From Proteles cristata cristata (Eukaryota > Chordata > Mammalia > Carnivora > Hyaenidae), in contig JAESUZ010000966.1 in NCBI GenBank assembly GCA_017311185.1, positions 62,001 through 126,000 on the forward strand: a stretch of DNA of 64,000 bases, in the 5' to 3' direction. Numbering within the stretch: position 1 is the stretch's first letter; each line of letters opens with the position of its first letter. The notes beneath the pieces were generated by a model. It was not told the origin of the DNA. It worked only from the letters and a program-made list of their open reading frames with translations, and made no database searches. The position numbers were made by a program, and so were the translations under genes. Below, one piece after another: positions 11,521 through 24,983 of the stretch.

Positions 11521-12325
11521 TCCAAAATGATCCCATGCTTTGGGGCAAGATGGCTGAGCTAAATGGAAAGACTGAGTTGGAAAAGAACTAGAGGGGATTC
11601 ACACAGGAAGGTATCTCTCTCTCCACTGGTATCTAGGGTTCCCGCAAATCTGACTCTCTAGAGAGTCCTTGAGTGCCTTCTTTCCCCTCTAAGCATACTC
11701 CACTAATTACCGGTAGAATGGAAAGCCAGGAATCTCTCCCTCCGTTCTGATAAAGTTAGCCCAAGTTTCAAACAACTCTAAGAATTTTTAGTTCAAGCAA
11801 CAATTCTGTTTCTATGGAAACATATAAGGGCAAACTGTAGGAACTACAGCACAGGCAGGCTTCACCTCCACCCTACGAGCTGCGAAGCTCTTTTTCCCTT
11901 TAAATTAAAGGGACTGTATGTAAACAAGCCTTTATGGCTGGGCAGCTTGTGGGTTGTTGGGAAGGAAGGGATTTAACAATAACGGAATTATAAGAACCGC
12001 ATGAATTCAACAGAGTTCCAGGTCCTCCGAACTATTTACCTCAGGCCTCTCCTTTGATATACCAGGTTTCTTTGGTGTATAAATATTAGACTCCTCAATC
12101 TCTAGCAATACACTACCATGAGATGTAATTATTTGGTGGACAGTAAGGGGCTAATTTGTGCCTGAGCTGAATCATCTGCAACCTCCTTTGAAAGAGCCAA
12201 CCCTCAACTAACCAGAATCCAGTCCAACTAACCTGCATCCACCTTTTGCAGAGAAAGATTGACTATGCTAAGAAAACTATCACAGAAACGTAATACAATA
12301 TGGGCGTATTGGGAGGGGCGAATCT
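11521..12325. other. Unique sequence
   Basis: No repeat family or exon recognised. Confidence 0.4.
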
Positions 12326-12475
12326 ACATAGCTGTGTGATTTGGAGCAACTCCGTTATACTCTCTATTCCTCTATTCCTTCATGTAGGTAGTAGTGGTTA
12401 GTAGGATTAAATGACATAATTGATGTAGGATATTTCACACAACACCTGGAACTCAGTAAGAACTCAAATCTTACC
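12326..12475 (+). mobile_element. MIR fragment
   Basis: 'agctgtgtgatttggagcaa', 'aggattaaatgacataattg' and 'cacctggaactcagtaagaa' match the MIR core and 3' part. Confidence 0.75.
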
Positions 12476-14755
12476 ATATATTTACACTCTATAAAGCCAT
12501 CCAAAACCATCTTCCAAGGGTCATTCTGGTGTGAGTCCCCATCCATCGCTCTCCTTTTCCATCCCCATTTCCAAGGGTAGGCAGTGATCTCTGATAGTGT
12601 GAACAATGTTCTTGATGCCCAGCAAGGGCTTTCTTTATCATCAAAGAATCTGTGATGTTACTTTCTGAAGCAGGAAAGAGCCTAAACATTTCTCAATACT
12701 GATGAGGAGTAAAGCCAAAATAATACTCAGTTTCCATTTCCCTTCATACTTTCAATCTTACTACACCCCTGTTCCCCCCAAATCAAGTGATCTTTAGCCT
12801 AGGTGTGATGTGGACCACACATTTTGCACCAACTGACTTAATATTACAACTGAACAACCCAGTCTCTATAACAGTATGTTTGCCTCAAGCTTTGCAGAAA
12901 TGGATAGGCCTATGAAGTTCTCTAAGTACAGCATCATGCTCAATTAGGCACTTAATTGGGCATCACTTGCTGATGATGATAATTATCATTATTATTCCCA
13001 CTACCAGCCTGAGGCAAAATTGTTGAAAAGGCAAGTTGTTTCCCTAGCCTCAAATACCCAATGGGCAGATTTTTTTCCCTTGGTGTTTCCTCTCCTTGTT
13101 CCCTCAGGTGAACAGTGCCCCAAACTTTCTCCCACAACCATTCACATTGAGGTATAAGGGACCAGTGACAGTTAAAAGTGGATTTAAAGAGACAAATGAA
13201 ATGATAGGTCTTGAGATGAGTTTGCAACATCACAAAGTATTCCAGGAGACAGTAAAAAGACAAAAAGTCCTAGAGGAACCCTTAACCTCACACAACCTAG
13301 GCATGTGCTCCTCCAAAGTCAGAAGAATCAACCTCAAGAACGGAAGCATAGACCTACACAGTATACTCACAATCTCTCAGTGAATCAATACTACCAAGAA
13401 GGTCTAGGAAAATTAAGCCAATATGTAGACGATGGCAACAGTTTACCTGATATCATATAAAGAATACCAAAATATGTATCCCAATGGCCATCAAGGACAA
13501 TTTCAAATGGTAAGTTACATAAGTGATATGTAAAATCATTCAGAGCCATGAAAACCATAGTTCAGATTTTCCTCTAAGTCCCCAAGCAAAGAAAATACCC
13601 TGGTAAATTGATGCACTAGATAGCCACCCTTTGCTTTAAAAGACTGGAAGAGAAGGGATATCAGGAACAGTCTCAAGTTGAGATCACAATTTGTGGGGAA
13701 AGTACTAGGCTGGCTGGCCTTCTTTTACCTTCCTTCATTCCTCCAAGTACTGGGGAAAACAGGGCAAGTCAACTACAAAAAAAGGACTACTTCAGTTTAC
13801 TTCAGACCAGCCCTGCCCTGGACTCGGGTCTCCATTCTCAAATTAATGGTTGGCCCACGTGCTTTCATTTTTTACAAATCACCCCAATCCACTTAACACA
13901 GTAAAAATCTCCAGCTGAGTTTCCATCAGCACTCTCTGTGGAAAGAAGATACCAAATGAAAGTGAAACTGTGTATGTCTGGCCCCATGAAGGGTGAAATA
14001 TTTGGGTAACATACTGGACATTTCAAATACCTTCCATTTTCTGCTGAGGCAGCTGACTTGCTGGGAACATGCTCTTTGAGAAGGAAAAAGTTAAGTGCTC
14101 TATTCCAAATCCTCAGTGGGGCAGTGAGCTTGACAGAACATCAACTAGAGGAACCCAATTAGCGTAGTTTTCACCATGACAACCAGTGCATCTTCCTAAG
14201 AAATCAGTGGTGTTCACACACCAAAGGGGAAGAAGGGAGAAGAATGTCAGAGAATGTGCTGACTTTGAAAGACCCCTTTTTGAAATGAGCCAACATTATT
14301 CATTTCCTCAAAATGTCTAGGAATGGGGAATCATTCCTGTCAATGACATGACATTTGTTTAGCTCACATACGCACAGTTTCTGGATGGTGGAAAGCATCA
14401 GCAAGAACAGGAGTCTGAGAACGTGCCCCACATGCATGCATGGCTTATAAATTGCCTGGGGGGGGCATGAGGACAGGACAGATCCAAACACAGTTCTGTG
14501 AGTATCACTCAGTTGAAGAGATGCAGACATCATTGAAATTTTAATCCATGACTTAAAAGGCAGTATCTTCATGAATTCTCATTCATGAATTACCAGCATT
14601 GCTAAATAAATTTCCCATCTCAAACGCTCTCCTTTCCCCTCCCCTACATCACTCCAAAAAGTCAAATTCCTATCCCATGAAGCCATCTTTCCAAAATTAT
14701 CCCAGGTTCCATGTATTAATCTTTTTTGTTCAGAACTTATACCAGATAAGAAGTC
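12476..14755. other. Longest mostly unique stretch of the first 16 kb
   Basis: No interspersed repeat recognised and no convincing exon. The open frames here are 66-103 codons with no known motif. A G7 run occurs at about 14459. Conservation data would be needed to say more. Confidence 0.4.
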
Positions 14756-14925
14756 CACACTACATACCTGAATATTAGATTCTACACTATTTGATAACAC
14801 TATTTAGTATCTTTATGTTCTATTTCCCATTGTGATCATAGTTTCTTCAAGGGCATACTACTTTTGTACCCCCAAAGCACCACACAAGATTAGGTTAGAG
14901 TAAATGCCTAATAAAAATGGTAAAT
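14756..14925 (+). mobile_element. L2 3'-end fragment (weak)
   Basis: 'tttcccattgtgatcatag', 'ttcttcaagggcatactac', 'cccccaaagcaccacacaag' and 'aatgcctaataaaaatgg' fit a degraded L2 3' end. Confidence 0.5.
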
Positions 14926-15189
14926 CATGGTTCTTGATTACTTAGAGAGTTCATGCACTGAAGTCTAATTTAAAGCTGACTACATGACCTTGAACTTAGT
15001 GCCTCTATTACTGCAGTACTCTCCATAGAAAATGAAGGGGAAGGGACACTGGCAGCGAGAATCTGCTACCACTGTGGATTTCCTTTCTGCATATTACTGG
15101 GATTAAGAAGAAGAAAAGGATGACTCATCATTTGCAGTCCAGTCACAGTGGGTATTTATAGCTGACTCTAGAAATAGTGTTGTCACAAC

Positions 15190-15425
15190 TGCATGTCTTC
15201 ATTCTATCCTTCCTTTAAGGCTCAACTTACTGTTATTTCCTCCATGATTCCTTCCTTGCTGCTTCATCCAGGACTCTTACACTCTTGTGAACTACCGAGC
15301 ATTTTAATTTTCCTCCTTTCGTGACATATGACCTTCTACCTTGTGTTGTAGCTATTTACGTTCTTGTTTCCTCTCCGTAGGAGACAGACACAGTGACGTG
15401 ATAGGCACACAATACTAGTAAAAGC
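15190..15425 (+). mobile_element. L2 LINE 3' end
   Basis: 'cctttaaggctcaactta', 'ttcctccatgattccttcc' and 'gcacacaatactagtaaa' follow L2 ('aaggctcagctcaaat...cttccttgac...gcacatagtaggtgct'). Confidence 0.65.
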
Positions 15426-15640
15426 TAACGCTTACTGAATATATTCTTTTTATTTACTAAGTAAGGACTTTACATACATTATTTGATTTAATACTCAGAG
15501 CAATCATGCTGAGGTAAATATCAGGCACAATATCTCAATTTTACAAACAAGAAACTAAGGCTTGGAAAGATTAATTTTCCCCAGATCATATAACTAATAT
15601 GCGTCATAGGTAAAATTTGATTTGAGAGTCCGTAGTGTTA
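15426..15640 (-). mobile_element. MIR SINE, reverse orientation
   Basis: 'ctcaattttacaaacaagaa', 'ctaaggcttggaaagatta' and 'ccagatcatataactaatat' are reverse MIR landmarks, preceded by the 3' part. Confidence 0.75.
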
Positions 15641-16335
15641 AAAAACTATGCTATAATGATTCTTAATAAATGGTGAATAAATTAAGGAAGAAATATAGTG
15701 AATTAAAATATATAACTGTCTTACCCAGAACAGATTCTCCAGCCATGTGTTCTCACTTAGGCTAAGACTGAACAAGGGTCTGGTACCACCTACTAGTAGA
15801 ACAACCAGACACAATGTCAAAAGCAAGAGATCAAATAACAGTCTTTTAATGTCACATTTTATTCATCCAAGAAGAGGCCTGCTTTATGTTTTCAGTATCT
15901 CCTTGATCTACATACTACCCAATGTTTATATCTGAAAATTCTGCATTAACTGCCCACCAAGAAAACATTGGAATTCTGGAACTACCTTCACTCTTCATTC
16001 AGGCCAGGTAATCAATTTCTGGGCAAGGTGAGTCTACCAAGATCAGGTAAAATTTCATTAGTTTTCATTAGCTGAAATATAATCCACCATCAGTGGAATG
16101 ACTCTAGAGCCAGCATAAGATGGGCCCTGCCTGCACATATTCCATATTCAGTCGGTCAAATAGCAGCACTTTCACTGACTCAATCAATGGTAGTTACTGA
16201 CCAAAAGAGTAGGTTTGGTATAAAAAATGTTTGGTGTAAAAACAAGTTGAGGAGCCGTGTGACGAAGAAGAAGCAAGAACGACCCCTGAACTGGCAGAAG
16301 CCCGTGAGCCACTGCATCCTCACGTCCAGTGCCTA
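15641..16335. other. Unique sequence upstream of the HMGN2 pseudogene
   Basis: No repeat recognised. The 5' limit of the retrocopy is unclear; 16240-16340 may contain degraded 5' UTR. Confidence 0.4.
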
Positions 16336-16339
16336 CTGT

Positions 16340-17429
<1,090 letters not shown>

Positions 17430-17433
17430 TTAA

Positions 17434-17800
17434 GGGGCACCTGCCTGACTCAGTCAAAAGAGCATGAAACTCTTGGATCTTAGGGTCATGAGTTCAAGCC
17501 CCATTCTGGCTATAGAGATTATTTTTAAAAAAATAAAGTATTTTTTAATGTTTATTTATTTTTGAGAGAGAGAGAGATAATAAGCAAGGGAGGTGCAGAA
17601 AGAGAAAGGGAGACACAGAATATGAAGCAGGCTCCAGGCTCCGAGCTGTCAGCACAGAGCCCAACATGGGGCTCAAACTCATGAACTGTAAGATCATGAC
17701 CTGAGCTGAAGTCAGACACTCAACCGAGCCACCCAGGTGCCCTTCAAAAAATAAAAATTAAAAAAAAAAATAGTTTTTGAATACTTTAGCCTTTATGTGA
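17434..17800 (+). mobile_element. Short older-type SINEC, split by a second SINE
   Basis: Head 'ggggcacctgcctgactcag', B-box-like 'gagttcaagccccattctgg', then directly 'tatagagattatttttaaa' without the felid body or CT stretch. This is the older carnivore short form. It starts 4 bp after the HMGN2 A-tail. Its A-rich tail (to about 17540) is interrupted by a minus-strand SINE and resumes at 17744 ('tcaaaaaataaaaattaaa'). Confidence 0.75.
17541..17743 (-). mobile_element. SINEC SINE nested in the tail of another SINE
   Basis: 'aatgtttatttatttttgag', 'gagctgtcagcacagagccc', 'gagccacccaggtgccc'. The flanks on both sides are A-rich SINE tail, so the TSD cannot be separated from it. Confidence 0.92.
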
Positions 17801-17924
17801 AGTCCTTTACAGTGGCAGGCCCACAGCTGACCATGTACAACATCCCCATGGATATTCAATGTGGATAACTAGGCAAGAACACAAATATTGTTTGTCCAGA
17901 AAAAAATTCTGTTATCTGGCCATT

Positions 17925-18160
17925 GCACTGTACAGATAGTGCATTGTGCTTCGGAGGACACATGCTGATGCCACCCAGCCTGGATTCAAATCCTGGCACT
18001 ACAATCTTTAATTAATAAACTACTAACTACTCTGTGCCTCCATTACCCTATCTCAAAAATGGGATAATAATAGTATCTACTTTACAAAACTGTAAGAATT
18101 AAATGAGTTATATGTGCAAAAACACTGGCCACAAATAAGTGTTATATAAGCATTGCTATA
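17925..18160 (+). mobile_element. MIR SINE
   Basis: 'gcctggattcaaatcctggc', 'ctctgtgcctccattaccc', 'aatgggataataatagtatc' and 'aagaattaaatgagttatat' follow MIR closely. Confidence 0.88.
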
Positions 18161-18204
18161 CTTATTCTAATATATAACTATTTCTTAATATTCAAGATCT
18201 GCAT

Positions 18205-18655
18205 AGTTCAGTAGTTCTCAACCAGAGACAATTTTGCCTTGCAGGAGATACTTAGCAATTTCTGGAGACATTTTTGATTGTCATCAAGAAAAGGGTTGGG
18301 AGAATGCTACTGACTTCTAGGGGGGTTAGTCCAGGGACAATGCTAAACATCCTACAATGCACAAAACAGACCTCTACAACAAAGAATTCTCTGGCCCAGG
18401 GCACCTGGGTGTTTCAGTTGGTTAACCATCCAACTTCAGCTCAGGTCATGATCTCACAGTTCATGGGTTCGAGCCCCGCATCAGGCTCTGTGCTGATAGC
18501 TCAGAGCCTGGAGTGTGCTTCGGATTCTGTGTCTCCTTCTCTCTCTCTGCCCTGCCCCTATTCACACACACACTCTCTCAAAAATAAGATCAAAAAAATT
18601 TTTTTAAAGAATTCCCTGGGCCAAATTATTAATAGTACCAACGTTGAAAACACCT
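18205..18655 (+). mobile_element. hAT-type MER element, split by a SINE
   Basis: 'cagtagttctcaaccagaga', 'tttctggagacatttttgat', 'gctaaacatcctacaatgca' and, after the SINE, 'tattaatagtaccaacgttg'. The terminal 'cagtagttctcaacc' mirrors '...acgttgaaaac'. It is the MER3/MER5-like 'cagtggttctcaaccaggggcgattttgc' class; exact family uncertain. Confidence 0.75.
18399..18605 (+). mobile_element. SINEC_Fc SINE with 18-bp TSD
   Basis: Full-length with B box 'gggttcgagccccgcatc'. The TSD is aaagaattctctggccca (18381-18398) versus aaagaattccctgggcca (18606-18623), two mismatches, lying inside the hAT element. Confidence 0.95.
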
Positions 18656-18917
18656 GCATGGAAGCAATCTCCACTTCACTAAAAACTCAGTGGAGCAAAA
18701 ACTCCAAGGGACAAATGCCCATAAATAACAGATGATCATTTCACTTCACAAAGCCTTCAAAGGATCTTTTCAATCCCAGAACTCAATATATTTATAGATA
18801 GTTGATAGATTAATTATACCTTCCTTCATATAATACATTTGATTAGAAATATAGACATATTTTTATATATTTTATGCATACATATCAGTGGAAATTTTAT
18901 ACATTCAGTCCTAGTTA

Positions 18918-19140
18918 TTTTTTTAAGGTTTATTTGCTTATTTTGAGAGAGAGAGAAAACTCACATGTGAGCGCATATATAGGGGAGGGGCAGGAGGAGG
19001 GGGTGGAGGATCCCAAGCAGGCTCCATGCTGTCAGAGCAGAGTCTGACAGGGGGCTCGATCTCATGAACTATGAGATCATGACCTGAACTGAGATCAAGA
19101 GTCAGATACTCAATGGACTGAGCTACCCAGGTGCCCCAAA
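18918..19140 (-). mobile_element. SINEC SINE
   Basis: 'aaggtttatttgcttatttt', (GA)n, 'gctccatgctgtcagagcag', 'gagctacccaggtgcccc'. The TSD is tcctagtta at 18909-18917 and 19146-19154. Confidence 0.92.
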
Positions 19141-19154
19141 TTTAATCCTAGTTA

Positions 19155-19984
19155 ATGTATTAAAGGCAAACTGTACATAGAAATCTTTTTGTCAATTATT
19201 TCAAAATGCAAATAAATACTCTCTCATTTCAATATGTAGGTCTTCTTAAAGAAGCCATCTATAACTGACAGGGAAATAAGAGAAAAACTTAAAGCCCACA
19301 CCTTATACATCATTGCCAGTCAAAGACAAAGCACATCTGAAACAAAAACCAAAGTTAAAGAGCAAAGAGAGGGTTTGCATCAACATCCACTTCACAGGAC
19401 CAACCTATAGAATGTGGCTCCTCTATAAAACCAATACTTTAATTATCTAGATATTGTCTAATCTACATTATGATCGATCACTGACTCAGGATTCATCCAA
19501 CATAATCAAAACTCTTGTGGGTATGAGATGCCATGCTACAACATCAACTGGTCAATCAATGAAGCAAAAAGAAAAAACAACAAATTACCTTCTTGCAGTG
19601 TCTCACCCCAACTCTTCCCAAACAAACCACATACAATACTTATTTGGATTGGCCTTAGGTCTCATCCAGTTGTTCGGGCTTTAAGTAAACAGATACTCCT
19701 TATTCCTGAATTTCTATTTTTAGAACCACAGCTTGACTTTCCTTCTGCTTCAAGATGAATCATATGCCCAATGTACCTATTATATGCTCAGCATTGTATA
19801 TAAAAGAAGCTTAAGTCTCAAGCTTACTCACATGAAACAAAGGATAGCTTATGGGAATATATATTCAAGTTTTAGAGTTGTTAGTTCAGACTGTGCTTAT
19901 GAGTTCAGATTATTAACCAACTTATAGAGCTAGAGTCCTCAAAGTTGACTTCAATGAGTTCATCTTGAGAACTAGAGGGGAGAA
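19155..19984. other. Unique sequence
   Basis: No feature recognised. Two overlapping 76-codon plus-strand frames at 19454-19758 show no known motif. Confidence 0.4.
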
Positions 19985-20200
19985 TGTGATTCGGTCCCTC
20001 GAACAATACTGACATGAGTTCAAATCCCAACTCCACTATGGCTATTACTTAGCTTTGGGCAAGTTACTTAACTTTTCTGAACCTCAGTGTCCCCATGTGT
20101 TTCAGAATGAAGATAACAATATCTTCCACATTGGGTGGTTGGAAGGATTAATGAAGATAATGAAGATCAAAGAAAACAGCACAGTACAAGTCACATTATA
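19985..20200 (+). mobile_element. MIR SINE
   Basis: 'gagttcaaatcccaactcca', 'ttagctttgggcaagttact', 'tctgaacctcagtgtcccc' and 'ggaaggattaatgaagata'. Confidence 0.85.
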
Positions 20201-21461
20201 TAGGGTGGCCACAAGTCCCTGTGGGTACCAGTTACACATTATCTTTTGTGTTCCTTTCCATGGTACAAATTTAACTTTTTCTTCATTTTTCTGGAATATT
20301 CCTTCTTGTTAGTGGTTGGAAATCACTTAACCAGTATCTCAGATTTGGGGGTTTAAGCTGTTGTTACACAGACTCCTTATTCATAAGATTATAAAAGAAA
20401 AATTTTCTCAAAAGAGAGATCATTCAGGTAACTTCTATATAGTGCGTATACACACTGTGTGGCAACTCTTTAAGTAATCACTAATTGCAAACCACTGCTT
20501 TTTTAATCCTTGGTATTTTGTCATTATTCAGAAGAGGAGGGTTGGAAGAAAAAGAGAAAGAAGTGGAGGAGGAAAAAAAAAGAAAAAGAAGAAAATATAG
20601 AATAGTGAAGACTAACATAGAAAGGTAACCCAGGCAAAGATCAGCATAAATAGACACAAAGGCAAGAATGAGTAGGTAAGCATAAAATGATCCATCTGAT
20701 TGGATCACAAGGAGTATTTTGGTGTTAATGAGGCATCTTTTGATGCACAAAGAGAATTAAAATAGTTACTTGCTACCAAGTAACTACTTCCCTTTGGGGA
20801 ACTTAAACCTTTGAAATAACACAGGCCAGCTGTTCTGTAATTCTTTCCTTCTCTGTCCCTTTGGAAAAGGCAAATGCCCATTAATTTTGGAAAACACATT
20901 CAAAATCTGCCAAGCTCACCACCAGTCCTGGTGGATGAAATGATTACCCCCAGGTACTTGTCCTTGGAATAGAGGTCATCGGCTTCCCACTACTCTAAAC
21001 ACTACCAGCAATTTCCACTCACAGTAGGCTGTGCCACTCTTCCTTGAAATGTATTACCCCCCTAGGTAAAAAGCAAGAGGTTAGAATGTTGATAAACTGC
21101 CAGTTAACTCATAATGTCCACCACCTCAAAATCTGTGAAAGCTAGCACAGGCCAGGTATGTGAATTGATCAATCCCACAATTCAGCATTTGAGTATCAGA
21201 CATTTTATTTAAAACTCTAACACAATTACCTTTGTAGTTTGGCTCACTTCCCATTCAGATTCAGCCAAATAGAATAAATTACCGAAAAAGGTTTTCAACA
21301 TATTTATTGCTGAGGTAGAGAGGGAGACAGAAAAAGAAAGGGGAAGGGAAAGGAAGAGAAAGAAGGATAAAGGAAGAGAGGAAGAACAAATTTCATATTA
21401 TGAATTAATCTGAGTTTTTTTTTCTTGGGGAACCAAGCAGATAATCCAAAATTAATTAAAC
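20201..21461. other. Unique sequence with two purine-rich tracts
   Basis: GA/A-rich tracts lie at about 20528-20600 and 21315-21385. No repeat family or exon recognised. Confidence 0.45.
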
Positions 21462-21474
21462 TATTTCCCTCAGC

Positions 21475-21674
21475 CAGAGCTCCTGGGTGGCTCCGTCGGA
21501 TAAGCGTCCGACTTCGGCTCAGGTCATGATCTCATGGTTTGTGAGTTCAAGCCCAGAGCAAGGCCTACATGGGATTCTCTCTCTCCCTCTCTCTCTGCCC
21601 CTTCCCTACTCACTCAATCTCTCTCCCTGTCTCTCTCTCTCTCAAAATAAATAAACATTAAAAAAGAAAAAAAC
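21475..21674 (+). mobile_element. SINEC SINE (body shortened)
   Basis: Head 'gagctcctgggtggctccg' to 'caaaataaataaacatt'; the body lacks the 'ctgacagctcagagcctgg' segment. The TSD is atttccctcagc (21463-21474) and atttcccccagc (21675-21686). Confidence 0.93.
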
Positions 21675-21686
21675 GATTTCCCCCAG

Positions 21687-22035
21687 CTTACAATCCTGTG
21701 TAAGCACTAATTCCCAGCACCCTGACCAGCTTGCACAGAGCAGTAGTGAACAGAGAGCCCCCTCCCAGCACAGACACTGATGTCTGCCCATCTTAGTGCC
21801 TGCTTTGCTTTCGGTACTTATTGAACCATAGAATTCTCAGAGATGGACAGCCTGACTCTTCAGGATGTAGCACAACTTCAGATTCAAAGGGCAACAGAGC
21901 CAGTACTTGGCAAATATGTTGAGCAATGAAGTCTATGTTTAGTACCCATACCACGTCCTGAACCCATCTGTGGCCCCTAAACTGCCACCGTACCACCACC
22001 TGTGCAGTACCCTCTCGTATAACAAAATGGAAAGT
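21687..22035. other. Unique sequence
   Basis: Nothing recognised. Confidence 0.4.
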
Positions 22036-22039
22036 TTGG

Positions 22040-22255
22040 CGGCTCGGCAATCAATAACACGGATTTGTTCTACCACTTACTATGTGACCTTAGTCATGCT
22101 GCTAACTTCTCTAAGTCTCAGTTAGTAATCAGTAAGATGGAGATAAGAACGCCTGCTTCATAACATCATTATGACAACTAGAAAAAAAGTTTTTAAAATG
22201 TTTAGAACACTTGGCACAGAACAGTCAGACAATAAATGGTAGGTAGCTATGATAG
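22040..22255 (+). mobile_element. MIR SINE
   Basis: 'ttctaccacttactatgtga', 'ctctaagtctcagttagtaa' and 'cacttggcacagaacagtca' match MIR. Confidence 0.82.
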
Positions 22256-22319
22256 CTATTACTACTACTGCTCAAGACCACCCCACGCAAAAGCAGTCAT
22301 GTCTTCCCTGGAAGGGGCT

Positions 22320-22450
22320 CCATCATTCATTCCTTCAAGGTGAAAGAACTGAAAACCTACTCTGTGCCAAGCAATATTCTGGACATCAGAAGTATAGCAA
22401 TGAACAAACAAAGGTACTTGACAGTGAGAAGCTCATACTCCAAACTGAAA
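22320..22450 (-). mobile_element. L2 fragment
   Basis: 'aaaacctactctgtgccaag', 'aatattctggacatcagaag' and 'agtgagaagctcatactcc' follow reverse L2. Confidence 0.65.
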
Positions 22451-22885
22451 ATTATAATTCAATCTTTTGATTCGAGAACCATAAGCAGAACCTCAGGATA
22501 CAAGAAGCACAATCCAATCCCATGAGGGCAGAGAAGGGAAATTGGCAGGAACCAATCACAGTTATCTGAAATTCAGAGGTTAGCAGGAAGGCTGAGACGC
22601 CTTAAGCATCCAGAGTTCTGAGGTGTGGCCTATATGCTCTCTTGGCCCTCTCTCGGTCCACTCTGGGCCCTCTCTCGTCCTCTCATTACCAGGCTTGAGA
22701 AGAAAAACAAATTGGAGCTCCAGTTGGTGATACAGAACCCACAGTGGTCAGTTTTGAGGCTGGGCCTCAACTGCAGTTTGAACCCAGATGATTAATGTAC
22801 CTCAGCTCTAATGAGGATGAAAACCAGGGTCTGATAATATGTAAGTAAACAAATGATGCCCAATGATTAAGGCTTCTAAGTATGT
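22451..22885. other. Unique sequence
   Basis: Contains two imperfect copies of 'ccctctctcg' at 22643-22680. No other feature. Confidence 0.4.
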
Positions 22886-22889
22886 ACAA

Positions 22890-23310
22890 AGTAAATACGA
22901 ACACAGAATCATTTAGTCAACAATTATAGAAGACCTACTATACATCAGGCACTACACTGGGTACTGAGTAAACCAAAGGAGACAGAGCTTGGCCTTCATG
23001 GAGCTCACAGCACAGTGCAGGAGACAGACCTCAGACACATGGACAGATAAATAATTACAAACAAGGAAAATTCAACCCACACCTCCCTCATTGCAACCCA
23101 GATTCACCATTCCATATACTGTATATCCCATTCCCAGCAAAATCCACGTGGGTAGGGGAAAAAGTGATCATTGAATGAGGATTCATTCAAACATTTTACA
23201 AATAATTATATATTGATTTTATTGTGTCATGAACTGTGCTAGGATTATTTCTAAACATGGTTCTTTACCTCATGGAGCTTATAATCTAATGAGAGAGACC
23301 AATATATAAC
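22890..23310 (-). mobile_element. L2 fragments, reverse orientation
   Basis: 22910-23060: 'agacctactatacatcaggc', 'ggccttcatggagctcacag'. 23210-23310: 'gaactgtgctaggattattt', 'ctcatggagcttataatcta'. Two similar L2 3' ends in the same orientation. Confidence 0.7.
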
Positions 23311-23380
23311 ATGCAACTAGAAGTTTACCAATTTGTTTTATGAGGGTAGCACAACTCTGATATCAAAACCGACAAAGACA

Positions 23381-23568
23381 GGAGCTCCTGAGTGGCTCAG
23401 TCGGTTAAGTATCTGCCTTTGGCTCAGATCATGATCTTGCGGTTTGTAGGTTCAAGCCCTTTGGATCCTCTATCCCTCTCTCTTTCCTCCTCCACTGCTC
23501 CCACACACACACATACACATGCACACACACTCTCTCCCTCTCATACAAAAATAAATTTTTTTAAAAGC
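23381..23568 (+). mobile_element. SINEC SINE with AC-rich tail region
   Basis: 'gctcctgagtggctcagtc', 'gtaggttcaagccc', then an internal deletion of the body, a CT stretch interrupted by (CA)n at about 23502-23535, and 'acaaaaataaattttttt'. Only a weak TSD. Confidence 0.9.
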
Positions 23569-23720
23569 TGATAAAAACAACACTCATATGCATGTGCATG
23601 CACACACGTTCATGCATAAGGTACTGACCCATCTCAGTTATGAATAGATCTAAAAATGCTAAATAAAATACCAGTCAATCAAATATGGCAGTATATTAAG
23701 ATTAAAATTCCATGACACCA

Positions 23721-23911
23721 GGTGCCTGGGTGGCTCAGTCAGTTAAGTATCTGACTATTGATTTCGGCTCAGGGCTTGTGAGTTCAACACTCATGTCAGG
23801 TTCTGCACTGACAACACAGAGCCTGCTTGGAATTGTCTCTTTCCTTCTCTCTCCACGCCACTTACTCTCTCCCTCTCTCGAAATAAATAAACAGAAACTT
23901 TAAAAAAAAAC
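23721..23911 (+). mobile_element. SINEC SINE
   Basis: 'ggtgcctgggtggctcagtc' to 'cgaaataaataaacag' and A9. The TSD is ccatgacacca (23710-23720) and ccatggcacca (23912-23922). Confidence 0.93.
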
Positions 23912-23922
23912 CCATGGCACCA

Positions 23923-24335
23923 AGTAAGATTAATTCCTCAAATTCCCTTAATATTAGAAATCTAGAATCATAATAAATTCCACATCAATACAATCAAAAA
24001 TATCTATATAACCATCTTAATGGGTATCGAAAGGTATTTACTGAGTTCCAAGTTGTATTCTTCACAAAATCTTAGTAAACTTGAAATAGAAAGATAACCA
24101 CTTAACATTATAAAGAATGTTTTTATCTCAAAGCAAGAGCCAGCATCCCAATTAATACTGAACCTAGAGCAGTGGGTCTATAATATCTAAATAGAAAGAT
24201 TATTTTCAGAATTAGAGATATTAAAAGAGCTGGTACATTAAAGATGGTTAACAATTGGTAACTGCCAGTACTATGGGGGATTATTATTATTGTTATCACA
24301 ATTGTTAAATTAAACTGTTAAAGCTGCAGCACAAG
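23923..24335. other. AT-rich unique sequence
   Basis: Nothing recognised, possibly very old L1-derived ('ataaccatcttaatgggtat'). Confidence 0.35.
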
Positions 24336-24767
24336 ACAAATGAATACTGGGGCATGGCTGAAAGGTGGAGGGATAAAAGTCAGATCATGGAGGGCCGTGT
24401 GTGCTATAGTAAAAAGATGGTGTTTTATGTTATATTTGAAAAGGGTTATAAGCAGAGCAGTTACATGGGCCCAAAGACCTAGGCTGGAGACAGAGGCAAG
24501 GGAGTCAAATCACAATGGCTATAGTCGAGTGTCTATGGGCATGTCTAACATTGTGGAGCAGCACTATAAGACAAGAGTAGAACCCAGAAAACCAGTTATT
24601 CATTTAAAAAAATGAACATGAGGTAAAAATGGTGGCTTGAAATGGAGGCATTAGAAAAATGGTGGCACTAGAGATGGGGATATACAGATACGTTCAGAAT
24701 ATATCTAGAAGGCAAAGTATCCATGACTGTCATTGGACAGGACATGGGGAAAGAAGAAAGAGAAGTA

Positions 24768-24925
24768 CAGAACTCTTACATATGGAGAACAAACAGAGGG
24801 TTACTGGAGGGGTTGTGGGAGGGGCGATGGGCTAAGTAGGTAAGGCGCATTAAGGAATTTATTCTTGAAATAATTGCTGCACTATATGCCAACTAACTTG
24901 GATGTAAATTTAAAAATTAAAAAAA
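24768..24925 (+). mobile_element. Short L1 3' end
   Basis: About 160 bp: 'actcttacatatggagaaca', 'gggttactggaggggttgtg', 'tgccaactaacttggatgta', 'aaatttaaaaattaaaaaa'. Extreme 5' truncation. Possible TSD agaagtacag / agaagtatag. Confidence 0.75.
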
Positions 24926-24983
24926 AGAAGTATAGAGGTAGACTACTCAAGGTTTTCAGGGCATGGTGAGATGATTTTTATTT